Positions 7,418 through 16,921 are shown, counted from the stretch's first letter. The stretch is 64,000 nucleotides of DNA from Desulfovibrio sp. OttesenSCG-928-G15 (GCA_030266525.1 JAJDIC010000001.1:1-64000); one strand, 5' to 3'. The notes: a model not told the origin generated them from the letters alone. A program made the numbers and translations.

Positions 7418-9181
7418 ATGGCCCGGGGGGAAGACATACCGGCCGGAAACAGTGCGTCGCGACGCTTTTGTTTCACGGTAGAGCCCGAAGAACAGGGAAT
7501 GCGGCTGGACCGTTTTCTTGCCGTGAAGCTTGAGGAACACGCAATTTCGCGGGAAAAGGTCAAGCGCCTGCTCAAAGACGGGCGTGCCGGAGTGGAAGGC
7601 GGGCAGGAATGCTCCCCCAAAATGCCGGTTTGCGCGGGCAGTACCGTATTTGCCCTGTTGCCGGAAAGCCGCACCGGGCTTTTGCCGGAAGAGGGCGAGT
7701 TGCGCGTTGTCTACCGGGATTCGTCACTCGCTGTTATCAACAAGGCCGCAGGACTCACCGTGCACCCCGCCCCCGGCCTGGAAAGCGGCACCCTGGCGCA
7801 CATACTGCTGGCGCATTTTCCCGAGCTTTCCGCGCAAGAGGGGTTTCGGCCCGGTATTGTGCACCGACTGGACAAGGATACGTCCGGTCTGATGTTGGTG
7901 GCGCTTGAGGAGCGCACGCGCCTGGCGCTTTCCGCCATGTTTGCCAGGCATGAGGTGTACAAGGAATACCTGGCTTTGGTCCGGGGCGTTCCTGGTAAAG
8001 CCGAAGAAGAAATTGACGCCCCCATCGGGCGTCACCCCACCCGCAAGACGCTCATGGCCGTTGTGGCTTCGGGCAAAACCGCCCGAAGCCGGCGCCGCAC
8101 TCTCGCCGGAGGGCAGGGCTTTTCCCTGGAAGCCATACGCATTTTCAGCGGCAGAACGCATCAGGTGCGCGTCCACATGCAGCATGTGGGGCACCCTTTG
8201 TGGGGAGACGCCGGGTATGGACCGAAGTTGCCCCGCAAGACTCCCAAGTTGCTCCGCAAGACGCCCACAGATGAGCCTTGTCGCGAGAGCGTTTCGTGCC
8301 ATGAAAATTCCCCCTGCGTTGTGGCGGGCCGTCAGATGCTGCATGCCTGGAAACTGTCCTTCACGCATCCTTTCCCGGAGAATATTCCCGATAGCCTGCC
8401 GGAGGGAGTTCGCCGCGAGGGTGACACGCTCTTTTTCTGCTGTCCTCCGCCGGCAGATTTCACAAGCGCCGTCAAAGCGCTTGTGTATCGTCCGCTGCGC
8501 GTTGTGATTACCGGCTCGCCCGGTTGCGGCAAGTCGTCGCTTCTGGCCTGGTTTCACCAGGCTGGCTACCCGACATTCAGCGCGGATGCTGAAATAGCGA
8601 CCATGTACGAACCCGGGCAGGACGGTTGGCAGCTTTTACGCTCATATTTTGGCGAACGCTTCGTTCCTTCCGACGATACGCCGGTGGACAAACGCGCTCT
8701 GGGTAAAGCCATGCAGGAAGATGCGGGGGTACGCAAAGAGGTGGAAGCCCTGATGCACCCGCTTGTCCGGCACAGGCTGGATGCGTTCTGGCAAAGGCAT
8801 GACGGACTGGCGGTTGCGGAGATACCGCTGTACCTGGAAACAGGCGGAAAAAAAACGCCGCGGAACGGTGCAGAACTGGATGCGCCTGTCCTGGTGGGGG
8901 TGTACGCGTCATTCCCGGTGCGGGAAAAAAGACTTCGTGAAAACCGGCAGTGGAGCGACGAAACCATTGCCCTGATGGAGTCCTGGCAATGGCCGGAACT
9001 GATGAAAATGCGCGCCTCCAATCTGGTTGTGAATAATGGCGGCACGCGCGAAGAACTGGCCCTTCGGGCAAAAAAACTGCTGCGGCAGTTGGAGCGCCTT
9101 GCTGCCAGGAGGGAGGAAAAAGCCCTGCGTGTTTTCCAGAACTCGTGGTCATGCCGGAGTCGTGAGGCTTTTCAGGGTTGA
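7418..9181 (+). CDS. RluD-type pseudouridine synthase fused to dephospho-CoA kinase
   Basis: This 587-residue protein joins two unrelated enzymes. Residues 25-75 form an S4 RNA-binding domain, and 95-315 an RluA/RluD pseudouridine synthase with HRLDKDTSG (catalytic Asp154). Residues 360-570 form a CoaE-like kinase: P-loop ITGSPGCGKSS (365-375), a conserved SADAE segment, and the C-terminal RASNLVVNNGG. CoaE phosphorylates dephospho-CoA in the last step of CoA synthesis. No other coaE candidate is in the window. A 21-bp tandem duplication (8225-8266) adds PKLPRKT/PKLLRKT in the synthase half. There is no stop or frameshift at the junction. Confidence 0.9.
   Translation: MARGEDIPAGNSASRRFCFTVEPEEQGMRLDRFLAVKLEEHAISREKVKRLLKDGRAGVEGGQECSPKMPVCAGSTVFALLPESRTGLLPEEGELRVVYRDSSLAVINKAAGLTVHPAPGLESGTLAHILLAHFPELSAQEGFRPGIVHRLDKDTSGLMLVALEERTRLALSAMFARHEVYKEYLALVRGVPGKAEEEIDAPIGRHPTRKTLMAVVASGKTARSRRRTLAGGQGFSLEAIRIFSGRTHQVRVHMQHVGHPLWGDAGYGPKLPRKTPKLLRKTPTDEPCRESVSCHENSPCVVAGRQMLHAWKLSFTHPFPENIPDSLPEGVRREGDTLFFCCPPPADFTSAVKALVYRPLRVVITGSPGCGKSSLLAWFHQAGYPTFSADAEIATMYEPGQDGWQLLRSYFGERFVPSDDTPVDKRALGKAMQEDAGVRKEVEALMHPLVRHRLDAFWQRHDGLAVAEIPLYLETGGKKTPRNGAELDAPVLVGVYASFPVREKRLRENRQWSDETIALMESWQWPELMKMRASNLVVNNGGTREELALRAKKLLRQLERLAARREEKALRVFQNSWSCRSREAFQG
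8225..8266 (+). repeat. 21-bp tandem duplication within the RluD-CoaE fusion gene
   Basis: Two adjacent 21-base units, AAGTTGCCCCGCAAGACTCCC and a copy differing at two positions, keep the frame and encode a basic loop repeated twice. Confidence 0.85.
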
Positions 9182-9277
9182 GCTTGTAAGAGTTTTCCGC
9201 TTGTTATATACACGGCTTGTTTGTGCTGAACGTGCCCGTACATTGGATACGGGCTATATTTGAAGGAAGGAGAAGGT

Positions 9278-9973
9278 ATGAGCGTTTTTTCAATACAGTC
9301 CGGGCGTGGTTTTTCCTTGGGGCGGGCAGCTCTTGCGCCGCTTTGCCTTGTGGTTTTGCTCGCGGCTGGCTGCGCGGCAAAATCCGGCAAGGAAACCGTG
9401 GACCTTAAAAAAGCCGAGCGTCCCGGCGAAACCGAGCTCGCCTACGGAATGGGCCTGACCCTGCCCCAGGGATGGAAGGTTGTAAACAGCCTGACCGCTT
9501 CCAACGCAAGCAAACAGAGCCTGGATACAAGACGGCAGGGCGGAGAGCGCGTGCTGTTGTTGGAAGCGACAAGCCCGCAAAGTCTGGAAGGCATGCCCTC
9601 CATGATAGGCATTTTCTTGACCAGCCAGAAAGACTCCTTCATGCCGGAAGAGTACGCAACAAAACTCAAGCCAGAGGAATTCGCGGCCATGTCCAAGGAT
9701 TTGCTGGCCAGGGAAAAGGCCGATGCCAAGAAAAAGAAGACCCAGAGCGGCCTTCTTGACGTACAGATTCTGCGCGATGACGTTGGCGGCAAACTGGCCA
9801 TAAGTCAGCGCATGCTGGTGGCAGGCCCCCAGGGCAAGGCCATTCGCCTGATGAACTGGGACGTATATCTGCCGAACGGCGCGGGCGCTGCCATCAAAAC
9901 AGTGTGCGACCCGCAACGGGCCAGCGCCGAAAGCGAACTGAATACCGTGATACACTCGATGCGTTTTGAGTAG
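9278..9973 (+). CDS. Predicted lipoprotein of unknown function
   Basis: This 231-residue protein has a signal peptide ending in the lipobox L-A-A-G-C (residues 29-33), then a mature domain starting with a Lys/Glu-rich linker and AYGMGLTLPQGWKVV. The G-L-x-L-P-x-G-W pattern and the later alternation of strands are seen in small lipid-anchored periplasmic domains, but I do not recognise a named family. AAGGAGAAGG lies directly upstream of the ATG at 9278. It is alone on its transcript, followed by a hairpin at 9991 and the convergent terminator at 10057. Confidence 0.75.
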   Translation: MSVFSIQSGRGFSLGRAALAPLCLVVLLAAGCAAKSGKETVDLKKAERPGETELAYGMGLTLPQGWKVVNSLTASNASKQSLDTRRQGGERVLLLEATSPQSLEGMPSMIGIFLTSQKDSFMPEEYATKLKPEEFAAMSKDLLAREKADAKKKKTQSGLLDVQILRDDVGGKLAISQRMLVAGPQGKAIRLMNWDVYLPNGAGAAIKTVCDPQRASAESELNTVIHSMRFE

Positions 9974-9990
9974 ATTCTGTTTCTCACGCG

Positions 9991-10028
9991 GTTTTGCCAG
10001 GTTCTGCGGCAAGGGGCCTGGCAAAAAC
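9991..10028 (+). terminator. Hairpin after the lipoprotein gene
   Basis: GTTTTGCCAGG and CCTGGCAAAAAC pair around a 15-base loop just downstream of the stop at 9973. No U-tract follows. Confidence 0.45.
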
Positions 10029-10056
10029 TGTATGGCGAAGCAGCTTTTGCGATACT

Positions 10057-10118
10057 CCTGAACGAAAAAAGAGGGCAGTCTGCCGATTACCGGCGGACAG
10101 CCCTCTTTTTTCGTTCAG
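10057..10118. terminator. Bidirectional intrinsic terminator
   Basis: CCTGAACGAAAAAAGAGGGC and its complement GCCCTCTTTTTTCGTTCAGG flank a second stem (GTCTGCCG/CGGCGGAC). T6 runs appear on both strands after the GC stem, which suits the convergent genes ending at 9973 and 10129. Confidence 0.85.
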
Positions 10119-10128
10119 GGGTATCGCG

Positions 10129-11604
10129 CTATTTATCGTCCTGTACGGCCTGGATGTTGTACTGTTTGAGTTTGCGTGAAAGGTAGCTGCGCTCCAGACC
10201 GATGGCTTCGGCCAGGCGGGAGATGTTGCCGTCAAATTCTTTCAGCTTGGCTGCGAGGAAGTGGGCTTCAAAGGCGCTTCTGGCGTTTTTGAAATTGGTG
10301 TCCAGCGCGTCCGGCGGCAAGTGCAGGCCCTCTTGTTCGTCATCCGCATATTCGGCTTTTCCGGCATCGGCTTTTTTGGCAGCCTGTCCGGAAGACTTGC
10401 CTTCAAAAGCGCGTTGCGGCTTTGCTTGCGCGTTCAGGAACTCTTCCGGCAACTGCTTTGCGCTGACTTCATTGCCGGAATGCAGGATAAGCATGCGCTC
10501 GATGAAGTTGCGTACCTCGCGTACGTTGCCCGGCCAGGCATACGCTCTCAAGGCCTTTTTTGCATCTGTGGAAAAAGTGACCGGGGCCAGGGCCAGATCC
10601 TGGGCCAGGGTTGCGGTGAAAAAATCCATGAGCAGAAACACATCTTCGCCGCGTTCACGAAGCGGTGGCACATACAAGGGAAATACTTTGAGCCGGTAGT
10701 ACAAATCTTCGCGGAACTCGCCGGAAGCAATGGCTGCTTCCAGGTCTTTGTTTGTTGCGGCGATAACGCGCACGTCCGCATGAAACACCTTGTTGCCGCC
10801 GACCCGTTCAAAGGTTTTTTCCTGGAGAATACGCAGTATTTTCGCCTGGGTTTTCAGGCTCATGTCGCCAATTTCGTCCAGAAACAGGGTGCCCTGGTCG
10901 GCCATTTCAAACTTGCCGATTTTCATGGTATCCGCACCGGTAAACGCGCCTTTTTCGTGACCGAAGAGTTCGCTTTCAATCAACTCTTCCGGAATGGCAG
11001 CGCAGTTTACGGCAACAAGCGGTTTTGCACTGCGGCGGCTGGCGCTGTGCACAGAACGGGCCGCAAGCTCCTTGCCGGTTCCGTTTTCGCCGGTAATCAG
11101 CACCCAGGTATCAAGCGGGGCCACGCGGGAAATTTGTTCCCGCAGGGCAACCATTACCGGGGAAGCGCCCATGGGCATGGTGGACACGCGCTCGCCAAGC
11201 TGTTCCTTTAACTCCCGGTTTTCTTTTTTCAGGTCGCTGAATTCCAGGGCTCGCTCGACAGCGATAATCACTTTTTCCAGCGAAAGGGGCTTTTCAATAA
11301 AGTCGTGCGCGCCTTTTTTTATGGCAGTAACGGCTGTTTCAATGGTGCCGTGCCCGGAAATCATGAGAACCGGCAGAGAAGGGTATTGGGGGTGCAGCTT
11401 TTCAAGCAAAGCCAGGCCGTCCATGCCGGGGAGCCATATGTCCAGAAAAACGAGATCGACAGACTCGCGCTCCAGAAATGCCAGACCTTCTTCCGCACTG
11501 GGGGCGTCAAAGACTGTGTAGCCTTCGTCTTCAAGTATACCGCGCAGGGATATGCGGATACCTTCCTCATCATCGATTATGAGTAACCTTGGGCGGTTTT
11601 GCAT
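10129..11604 (-). CDS. Sigma-54-dependent NtrC-family response regulator
   Basis: This 491-residue regulator has a receiver domain (phosphoacceptor Asp55 in LDIWLPGMDG), an AAA+ domain with Walker A GENGTGKE, the sigma-54 contact loop GAFTGA and the LFLDEIGDM motif, and a C-terminal Fis-type helix-turn-helix ending in LERSYLSRKLKQYNI. A Lys/Ala/Glu-rich linker (about 385-430) separates AAA+ from DNA-binding domains. It should activate sigma-54 promoters when phosphorylated. No sensor kinase is adjacent; cysC lies 50 bp upstream on the same strand and may be co-transcribed. GGAG precedes the ATG. Confidence 0.95.
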   Translation of the reverse strand: MQNRPRLLIIDDEEGIRISLRGILEDEGYTVFDAPSAEEGLAFLERESVDLVFLDIWLPGMDGLALLEKLHPQYPSLPVLMISGHGTIETAVTAIKKGAHDFIEKPLSLEKVIIAVERALEFSDLKKENRELKEQLGERVSTMPMGASPVMVALREQISRVAPLDTWVLITGENGTGKELAARSVHSASRRSAKPLVAVNCAAIPEELIESELFGHEKGAFTGADTMKIGKFEMADQGTLFLDEIGDMSLKTQAKILRILQEKTFERVGGNKVFHADVRVIAATNKDLEAAIASGEFREDLYYRLKVFPLYVPPLRERGEDVFLLMDFFTATLAQDLALAPVTFSTDAKKALRAYAWPGNVREVRNFIERMLILHSGNEVSAKQLPEEFLNAQAKPQRAFEGKSSGQAAKKADAGKAEYADDEQEGLHLPPDALDTNFKNARSAFEAHFLAAKLKEFDGNISRLAEAIGLERSYLSRKLKQYNIQAVQDDK

Positions 11605-11654
11605 AAAGGCTCCAGAAAAGCGGGGCTGTGCGGGGGAAAACAGATGCAGAAAAT

Positions 11655-12260
11655 TTACGCGTTTTTGGCAGACTGGTCCATAATGAATGTGAGGAGTTTC
11701 TTTGCGCTGGCGTCAACACTTTCTCCCTCGGTGCATATGGTGCAGTCTGCCAGAAGCGGGACGTCATAGCCCGCCGCCACGCCGGTATATTGCTGGATTT
11801 CTCCGGCCTTGGCCTTTTTATAAAAGGCTTTCGGGTCGCGGTTCAGGCACTCTTCCAGCGAACAGGCAATGTACACTTCCCGAAAAAAATCGGGACCGAT
11901 GATCTGCTTGACCGCTTTTCGTGCTTCGGCAGATGGGGAAATAAAGGCGCACAGACAAAGTGTGCCGTTGCGAACGAATATTTTGGCCAGTTCCGCGATA
12001 CGCCGGTTGTTTTCCGCTCTGTCTTCCGGTGAAAAACCGAGATCCGCGCAAAGGCCCTTGCGTATGGCATCGCCATCAAGCACGACAATTTCGTAGCCCT
12101 TTTGAAACAATACTTCTTCCACTGCGTGGGCCAGTGTGGACTTGCCGGAGCCGGAAAGCCCGGTGAGCCAGAAAACCATCCCCTTGTGTATGCGCCTTTC
12201 TTCCCGCATTTCCTGACTGATATGGCTGCGGGGGGCGACCAGATGTTTCTTTTCGCTCAA
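11655..12260 (-). CDS. cysC: Adenylylsulfate (APS) kinase
   Basis: CysC phosphorylates adenylylsulfate to PAPS. The protein has the P-loop LTGLSGSGKST, the VLDGDAIRKGL segment and ISPSAEARKAVK followed by the family's DPKAFYKKAK region. In a sulfate reducer PAPS serves assimilation or sulfation rather than respiration. I start it at the TTG 12258-12260 (201 aa), preceded by AGGA at good spacing; a longer frame begins at TTG 12296. No ATG exists upstream of the P-loop except one 11 residues before it. It precedes the NtrC-type regulator on the same strand. Confidence 0.9.
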   Translation of the reverse strand: MSEKKHLVAPRSHISQEMREERRIHKGMVFWLTGLSGSGKSTLAHAVEEVLFQKGYEIVVLDGDAIRKGLCADLGFSPEDRAENNRRIAELAKIFVRNGTLCLCAFISPSAEARKAVKQIIGPDFFREVYIACSLEECLNRDPKAFYKKAKAGEIQQYTGVAAGYDVPLLADCTICTEGESVDASAKKLLTFIMDQSAKNA

Positions 12261-13064
12261 GGTGGGTCCTGATTCTTCGTGCCCCAAAACAGGCAAGTTC
12301 TGGAGGTAAAAGGCCGCGATTCGGGAAAACAGTACGAAAGGAGCGTTTTACCGGTTACAAACGTCCGTGAAACCATAACAAAACATATGGTCGAATACCC
12401 GCAAGGCAGTATTCCGTCAAGCGCCTTTTCCGGGAAGTCAGGCCGGGGCATGCAAAGCGGGAAGAGGGACTAAGGGGCGAAGGGCGGCACTGGGGCATCG
12501 CTTCGGCGACAGGCCGGCAAATGGGGCTGCACGCCTTTTTCGCGGCGCAGTTCGCTTTTTACCAGAGCAGTCTACTGCATGGAGAACATGGAGTATTGTT
12601 ATTTATATTTTCAATGGATTTGTGGTTAATCCAGCGCTGTAATAAATATAAAATATGCACAGTATAATGGCAAAACTGGATATTCCAAACCGCGGTTATG
12701 TAATGAAAGAAAAAGGGAGCCTTTTAAAAAAAAGTTTCCCTGTTTTGTGCTATACATAGGATAGTATACAATTGCTAAGCGCATGAGCATATTAAACGGA
12801 AATTAAAGGATTTTTTCTCATTTCAACAGCCAGCGCCGTCAAAAAGCGCAGGCCGAAAAGCGTGTTTTTTTTTATTCTAACCATGTGTTTTATCAGAATA
12901 TCGTGCATTAATTGCCTCAAGTTTTTTTTTAGGGTAACCGTAACAGGGCATAGTCAAATTTCCTTCCCGATTGCGTTTCTTACCGTACCGGTTTTTTATA
13001 GCTCAACAAAGTGACTGCCTCATACGGCCTTCATCGCCGTGACAGCCCAAACAAAGGAGGTATC
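12261..13064. other. Long AT-rich non-coding leader upstream of fdhA
   Basis: About 800 bp separates divergent cysC and fdhA. From about 12590 on it is clearly richer in A and T than the rest of the window, with T8-T9 tracts near 12870 and 12921 and no convincing coding frame. An inverted repeat TATAC-N8-GTATA lies at 12751-12768. It likely holds the fdh promoter and regulator sites; I see no -24/-12 sigma-54 match. Confidence 0.6.
12751..12768. promoter_or_regulatory. Candidate operator, TATAC-N8-GTATA
   Basis: A short inverted repeat, extended outward by TTGT and CAA, lies about 300 bp before fdhA in the AT-rich leader. Assignment as an operator is inference from symmetry only. Confidence 0.25.
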
Positions 13065-16000
13065 ATGCAAAGCACTCGCCGTGATTTTCTTAAAGGCGTG
13101 AGCGCGGGAGTTCTCTGTCTCACGCTGGGGCAGCTTGGTTTTGATCTTGCTGAAGCGAAGGCCTATGCCGGGCAACTCAAGATTGAAGGAGCCAAAGAAG
13201 TTATCAGCGTATGTCCCTTTTGTTCTGTATGCTGTCAGATTATCGCCCACGTGCGGGACGGCAAGCTCGTTTCCACCGAAGGCGACCCGGATTTCCCGGT
13301 GAATGAAGGAGCGCTCTGCGCCAAGGGCGCCGCGCTGTTTACCATGTATACCAGCCACCACCGCCTTACCAAGCCCCTGTACCGTGCCCCCTACAGCGAC
13401 ACCTGGGTTGAGAAGGATTGGGAGTGGACCCTGAACCAGATTGCACGGCGGGTGAAAGACGCCCGCGATCAGGACATGATTCTGCAAAATGACATGGGCC
13501 AGGCCGTTAACCGTCTTGAAAGCATCTTTACCATGGGCACTTCCCACGCCTCCAACGAGGAATGTGCTGTCATTCACCAGTTTATGCGAAGCCTGGGCGT
13601 AGTCCACATGGACCACCAGGCCCGGGTCTGACACAGCCCCACTGTAGCGGCTCTGGCAGAGTCGTTCGGACGCGGTGCAATGACCAACCACTGGATTGAT
13701 ATCAAAAACAGCGATGCGGTGCTGATTATCGGCAGTAACGCTGCCGAGCATCACCCTGTTGCCTTCAAATGGATTATGCGGGCCAAGGATAACGGGGCCG
13801 TGCTCATGCATGTTGACCCGAAATTTTCCCGCACGTCTGCCCGGTGCGATTTCCATGTGCCCTTGCGCTCTGGCACGGACATTCCCTTTTTGGGCGGCAT
13901 GATCAACTACATCTTGTCCAACGAGCTGTATTTCAAGGATTATGTTGATAATTACACCAATGCGGCCTTTGTTGTAGGCAAGGACTATGATTTTAACGAC
14001 GGCCTGTTCAGCGGGTACGATCCGCTTACCCGCAGCTATGACAAGAGCAAGTGGGCCATGGAGAAAGGCCCGGACGGCGGGCCGGTTATGGACCCCACCT
14101 ACAAGAACGAACGCTGCGTTATCAATTTGATGCGCAAGCACTACTCGCGCTATACCCTGAAAAACGTCTCCGACGTGACCGGGGTTTCGCAAAAAGATCT
14201 GCTTCGGGTGTATGAGGCCTTTTGTGCGACCGGAAGGCCGGACAAGGCAGGAACCATTCTCTACGCCCTGGGCTGGACGCAGCATACCGTGGGCGTGCAA
14301 AATATACGCACGTCCACACTTATCCAGCTTCTTCTCGGCAATATCGGCGTGGCCGGGGGCGGCATAAACGCCCTTCGCGGCGAGCCCAATGTGCAGGGTT
14401 CTACCGACCACGCCATCCTTTACCATATCATGCCGGGCTATGCGGCCATGCCGCGCGCGCCCTGGCAAAGTCTTGCCGATTACCAGAAGGCAAACACACC
14501 GGTAACCACGCTGAAAAACAGCGCCAACTGGTGGGGCAACCGGCCAAAATATGTGGTCAGCATGCTCAAGGGCTGGTTTGGGGACGCCGCCACCCCGGAA
14601 AATGATTTTTGTTACGGCTACCTGCCGAAGCTGGAGCCGGGCGAAGACTATTCCTATATGTATGTTATGGATAAAATGTACCATAACAAAATTCGCGGGG
14701 GCTTTATTTTCGGCGTGAACCCCATGAACAGCTTTTCCAATACCAACAAAATGCGGGCCGCGCTGGACAACCTGGACTGGCTTGTTTGCGCGGAACTGCA
14801 TAACTCTGAAACTACAGACAACTGGCAAAGGCCGGGGGTTGACCCGAAGACGAAGAAAACCGAGGTATTCCTTTTGCCCTCGGCCCATCGTATTGAAAAA
14901 GAAGGCACCATCAGCAACAGCGGACGCTGGCTGCAATGGTTTGATCAGGGCGTAAAGCCCGCCGGGGACGCGCGTAATTTTGCCGATATCTATGTGCCCC
15001 TGTTCAACAAGATTCGCGCCCTGTATAAAGCAGAAGGCGGCGTTTTTCCCGAGCCGATAATGAAGCTGCACTGGACGGAACGCTTTGTGGCCGAAGAGTG
15101 GACAAAGCGCATTAACGGTTTTTTCTGGGCAGACTCAAAAGTGGGCGACAAGCAGTACAAACGCGGTCAGCTGGTACCGACCTTTGGGGCCTTGAAGGAT
15201 GACGGTACCACGTCTTCCCTGAACTGGTTGTATACGGGCAGTTATACGGAAGAAGAGGGCAACAAGTCCAAACGGCGGGACAGCAGTCAGACGCCCATGC
15301 AGGAAGCCATCGGCATTTACCCCAACTGGTCGTGGTGCTGGCCGGTAAACCGGCGCATTCTGTACAACCGCGCCTCTGTTGACGTGAACGGCAAACCCTG
15401 GAACCCGAAAAAAGCCGTTATTGCCTGGGAAGACGGCAAGTGGGTGGGCGATGTGCCGGACGGTCCCTGGCCGCCAGTGGCAGACGCTGAAAATGGCAAG
15501 TTGCCCTTCATCATGATGAAGGACGGCTACGCCAACTTCTACGGGCCGGGTCCGGCAGATGGCCCCTTCCCCGAGCACTACGAACCTGCGGAAACGCCGC
15601 TTTCCAGTCATCCCTTCTCAAACCAGCTCAGCAGCCCGGTGTACAAGTTCCATACCTCTGACATGGACCAGATTGCCGCTCCGGCTGACCCGAACTATCC
15701 CTATGTGCTGACCACTTACAGCCTGACCGAACACTGGTGTGGAGGCGGTGAAACGCGCAATGTGCCGAACCTTCTGGAAGCCGAACCGCAGCTCTATATT
15801 GAAATGAGCCACGAACTGGCAAAGGAAAAAGGCATCAAGAACGGCGACGGCGTTCTGGTAAGCAGCCCGCGGGGCAAGGTGGAGGCTATCGCCATGGTTA
15901 CCGTGCGCATTCGGCCTTTCACCATTATGGGAAAAACCGTGCACCTTGTCGGCATGCCCTTTGCCTTTGGCTGGACCACACCCAAATGCGGTGACTCCAC

Positions 16001-16106
16001 CAACAGGCTGACCGTTGGCGCATACGACCCCAACACAACCATACCGGAGTCCAAGGCCTGTTGCGTCAATGTGGAAAAGGCCGAAACACTCACGGAAATA
16101 GGGTAG
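13065..16106 (+). CDS. fdhA: Selenocysteine formate dehydrogenase, catalytic alpha subunit
   Basis: FdhA oxidises formate at a Mo/W-bis-pterin centre in the periplasm. The 1013-residue chain starts after GGAGG with a Tat signal (S-T-R-R-D-F-L-K), has a [4Fe-4S] motif Cys50-x2-Cys53-x3-Cys57 and a later G-A-L-C-A-K-G. The frame contains TGA at 13629-13631 (residue 189) in the context R-V-U-H-S-P-T-V, exactly where the family has selenocysteine; it then runs on without other stops to TAG at 16104. A SECIS-like hairpin follows the TGA. Annotation as two genes (stop at 13631, restart at 13680) would be an error. fdhB, fdhE and a cytochrome follow. Confidence 0.95.
13648..13664 (+). promoter_or_regulatory. 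SECIS-like hairpin downstream of the UGA codon
   Basis: CGGCTCT-GGC-AGAGTCG forms a 7-bp stem (one G-U pair) whose loop is about 24 bases after the UGA at 13629. This is the position where SelB recognises bacterial SECIS elements in formate dehydrogenase mRNAs. Confidence 0.7.
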
Positions 16107-16120
16107 GGCCTTGATAGTAT

Positions 16121-16185
16121 GGGGGCATCGCCCCCAACCAAGCCCCAGCAAGGGGCCTGGTTCTTAAGGGGCAGCGCCCCTTAAG
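16121..16185 (+). repeat. Three consecutive hairpins between fdhA and fdhB
   Basis: GGGGGC-atc-GCCCCC (16121-16135), AACCAAGCCCC...GGGGCCTGGTT (16136-16162) and CTTAAGGGGC-agc-GCCCCTTAAG (16163-16185) follow each other without gaps. No T-tract follows, so they more likely protect or process the transcript than terminate it. Confidence 0.75.
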
Positions 16186-16261
16186 CCGCCGGAGGCATCA
16201 CAAACGGAAATGAAATACCAAAGGGGTGCGCAAGAGCTGCGCGTCCGTAAGGAATATAGCC

Positions 16262-16921
16262 ATGCCGAAGACTATTTTGATTGATACGACAAGGTGTACG
16301 GCCTGCCGGGGTTGCCAGATAGCGTGCAAGGAGTGGCATGATTTGCCGGCAAATGAAACGAAGCAGCGCGGCTCCCACCAGAACCCGCCGGATTTGAACC
16401 CGTATAACCTGAAAATCGTCCGCTTTAATGAACGCATGGACGAGCACGGCAAGGTGATCTGGAATTTCTTTCCGGATCAGTGCCGCCACTGCCTGACGCC
16501 CATTTGCAAGGATGTTGCCGATATGGCCGTGCCCGGCGCCATTATCAAGGATGCCAAAACGGGCGCTGTGCTGGTTACGGACAAAACAGCCGAGCTGTCT
16601 GCCGAAGACGCAAAGGCCATAATTGACGCCTGTCCGTATAATATTCCCCGGCTTGACCCGAAAACGAACTGTCTGACCAAATGTGATATGTGCATTGACC
16701 GGCAGGCGGCGGGCCTGCCGCCGGTATGTGTGAAGACCTGCCCAACCGGGGCCATGGTCTATGGCGAGCGCGAAGAAGTTTTGCCTCTTGCCAAAAAACG
16801 GCTGGATACAGCGTTGCAACGTTTCCCCAAGGCCTTTTTGGCCGACTACCGGGATGTGAGTATTATCTACCTTCTGGCAGAAGAAAAAGAGCATTATCAC
16901 GAGTACGCGGCTTTTATGTAG
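16262..16921 (+). CDS. fdhB: Formate dehydrogenase iron-sulfur beta subunit
   Basis: FdhB is the electron-transfer subunit that pairs with FdhA and holds several [4Fe-4S] clusters. The 219-residue protein opens with CTACRGCQIACKEW, then C-x2-C-x4-C (CRHCLTPICKD), and closes the cluster set with CLTKCDMC and CVKTCPTGAM. It has no signal peptide, as expected for a partner exported with the Tat-bearing alpha subunit. I chose the ATG at 16262 since it begins the conserved fold directly; a longer frame starts at 16226. It is 155 bp after fdhA, with stable hairpins between. Confidence 0.95.
   Translation: MPKTILIDTTRCTACRGCQIACKEWHDLPANETKQRGSHQNPPDLNPYNLKIVRFNERMDEHGKVIWNFFPDQCRHCLTPICKDVADMAVPGAIIKDAKTGAVLVTDKTAELSAEDAKAIIDACPYNIPRLDPKTNCLTKCDMCIDRQAAGLPPVCVKTCPTGAMVYGEREEVLPLAKKRLDTALQRFPKAFLADYRDVSIIYLLAEEKEHYHEYAAFM

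Noticed and set aside
12261..13064. Sigma-54 promoter for the fdh operon, suggested by the nearby NtrC-type gene
   Set aside because: No TGGCAC-N5-TTGC-like match was found in the leader.
13020..15071. A 683-codon minus-strand open frame across fdhA
   Set aside because: It is antisense to the selenoprotein gene, lacks any recognisable motif, and even spans the UGA site only because the complement is open.
13680..16106. A separate gene starting at ATG 13680
   Set aside because: It is the C-terminal four fifths of fdhA after the selenocysteine codon; it has no ribosome binding site and lacks the N-terminal cluster and Tat signal.
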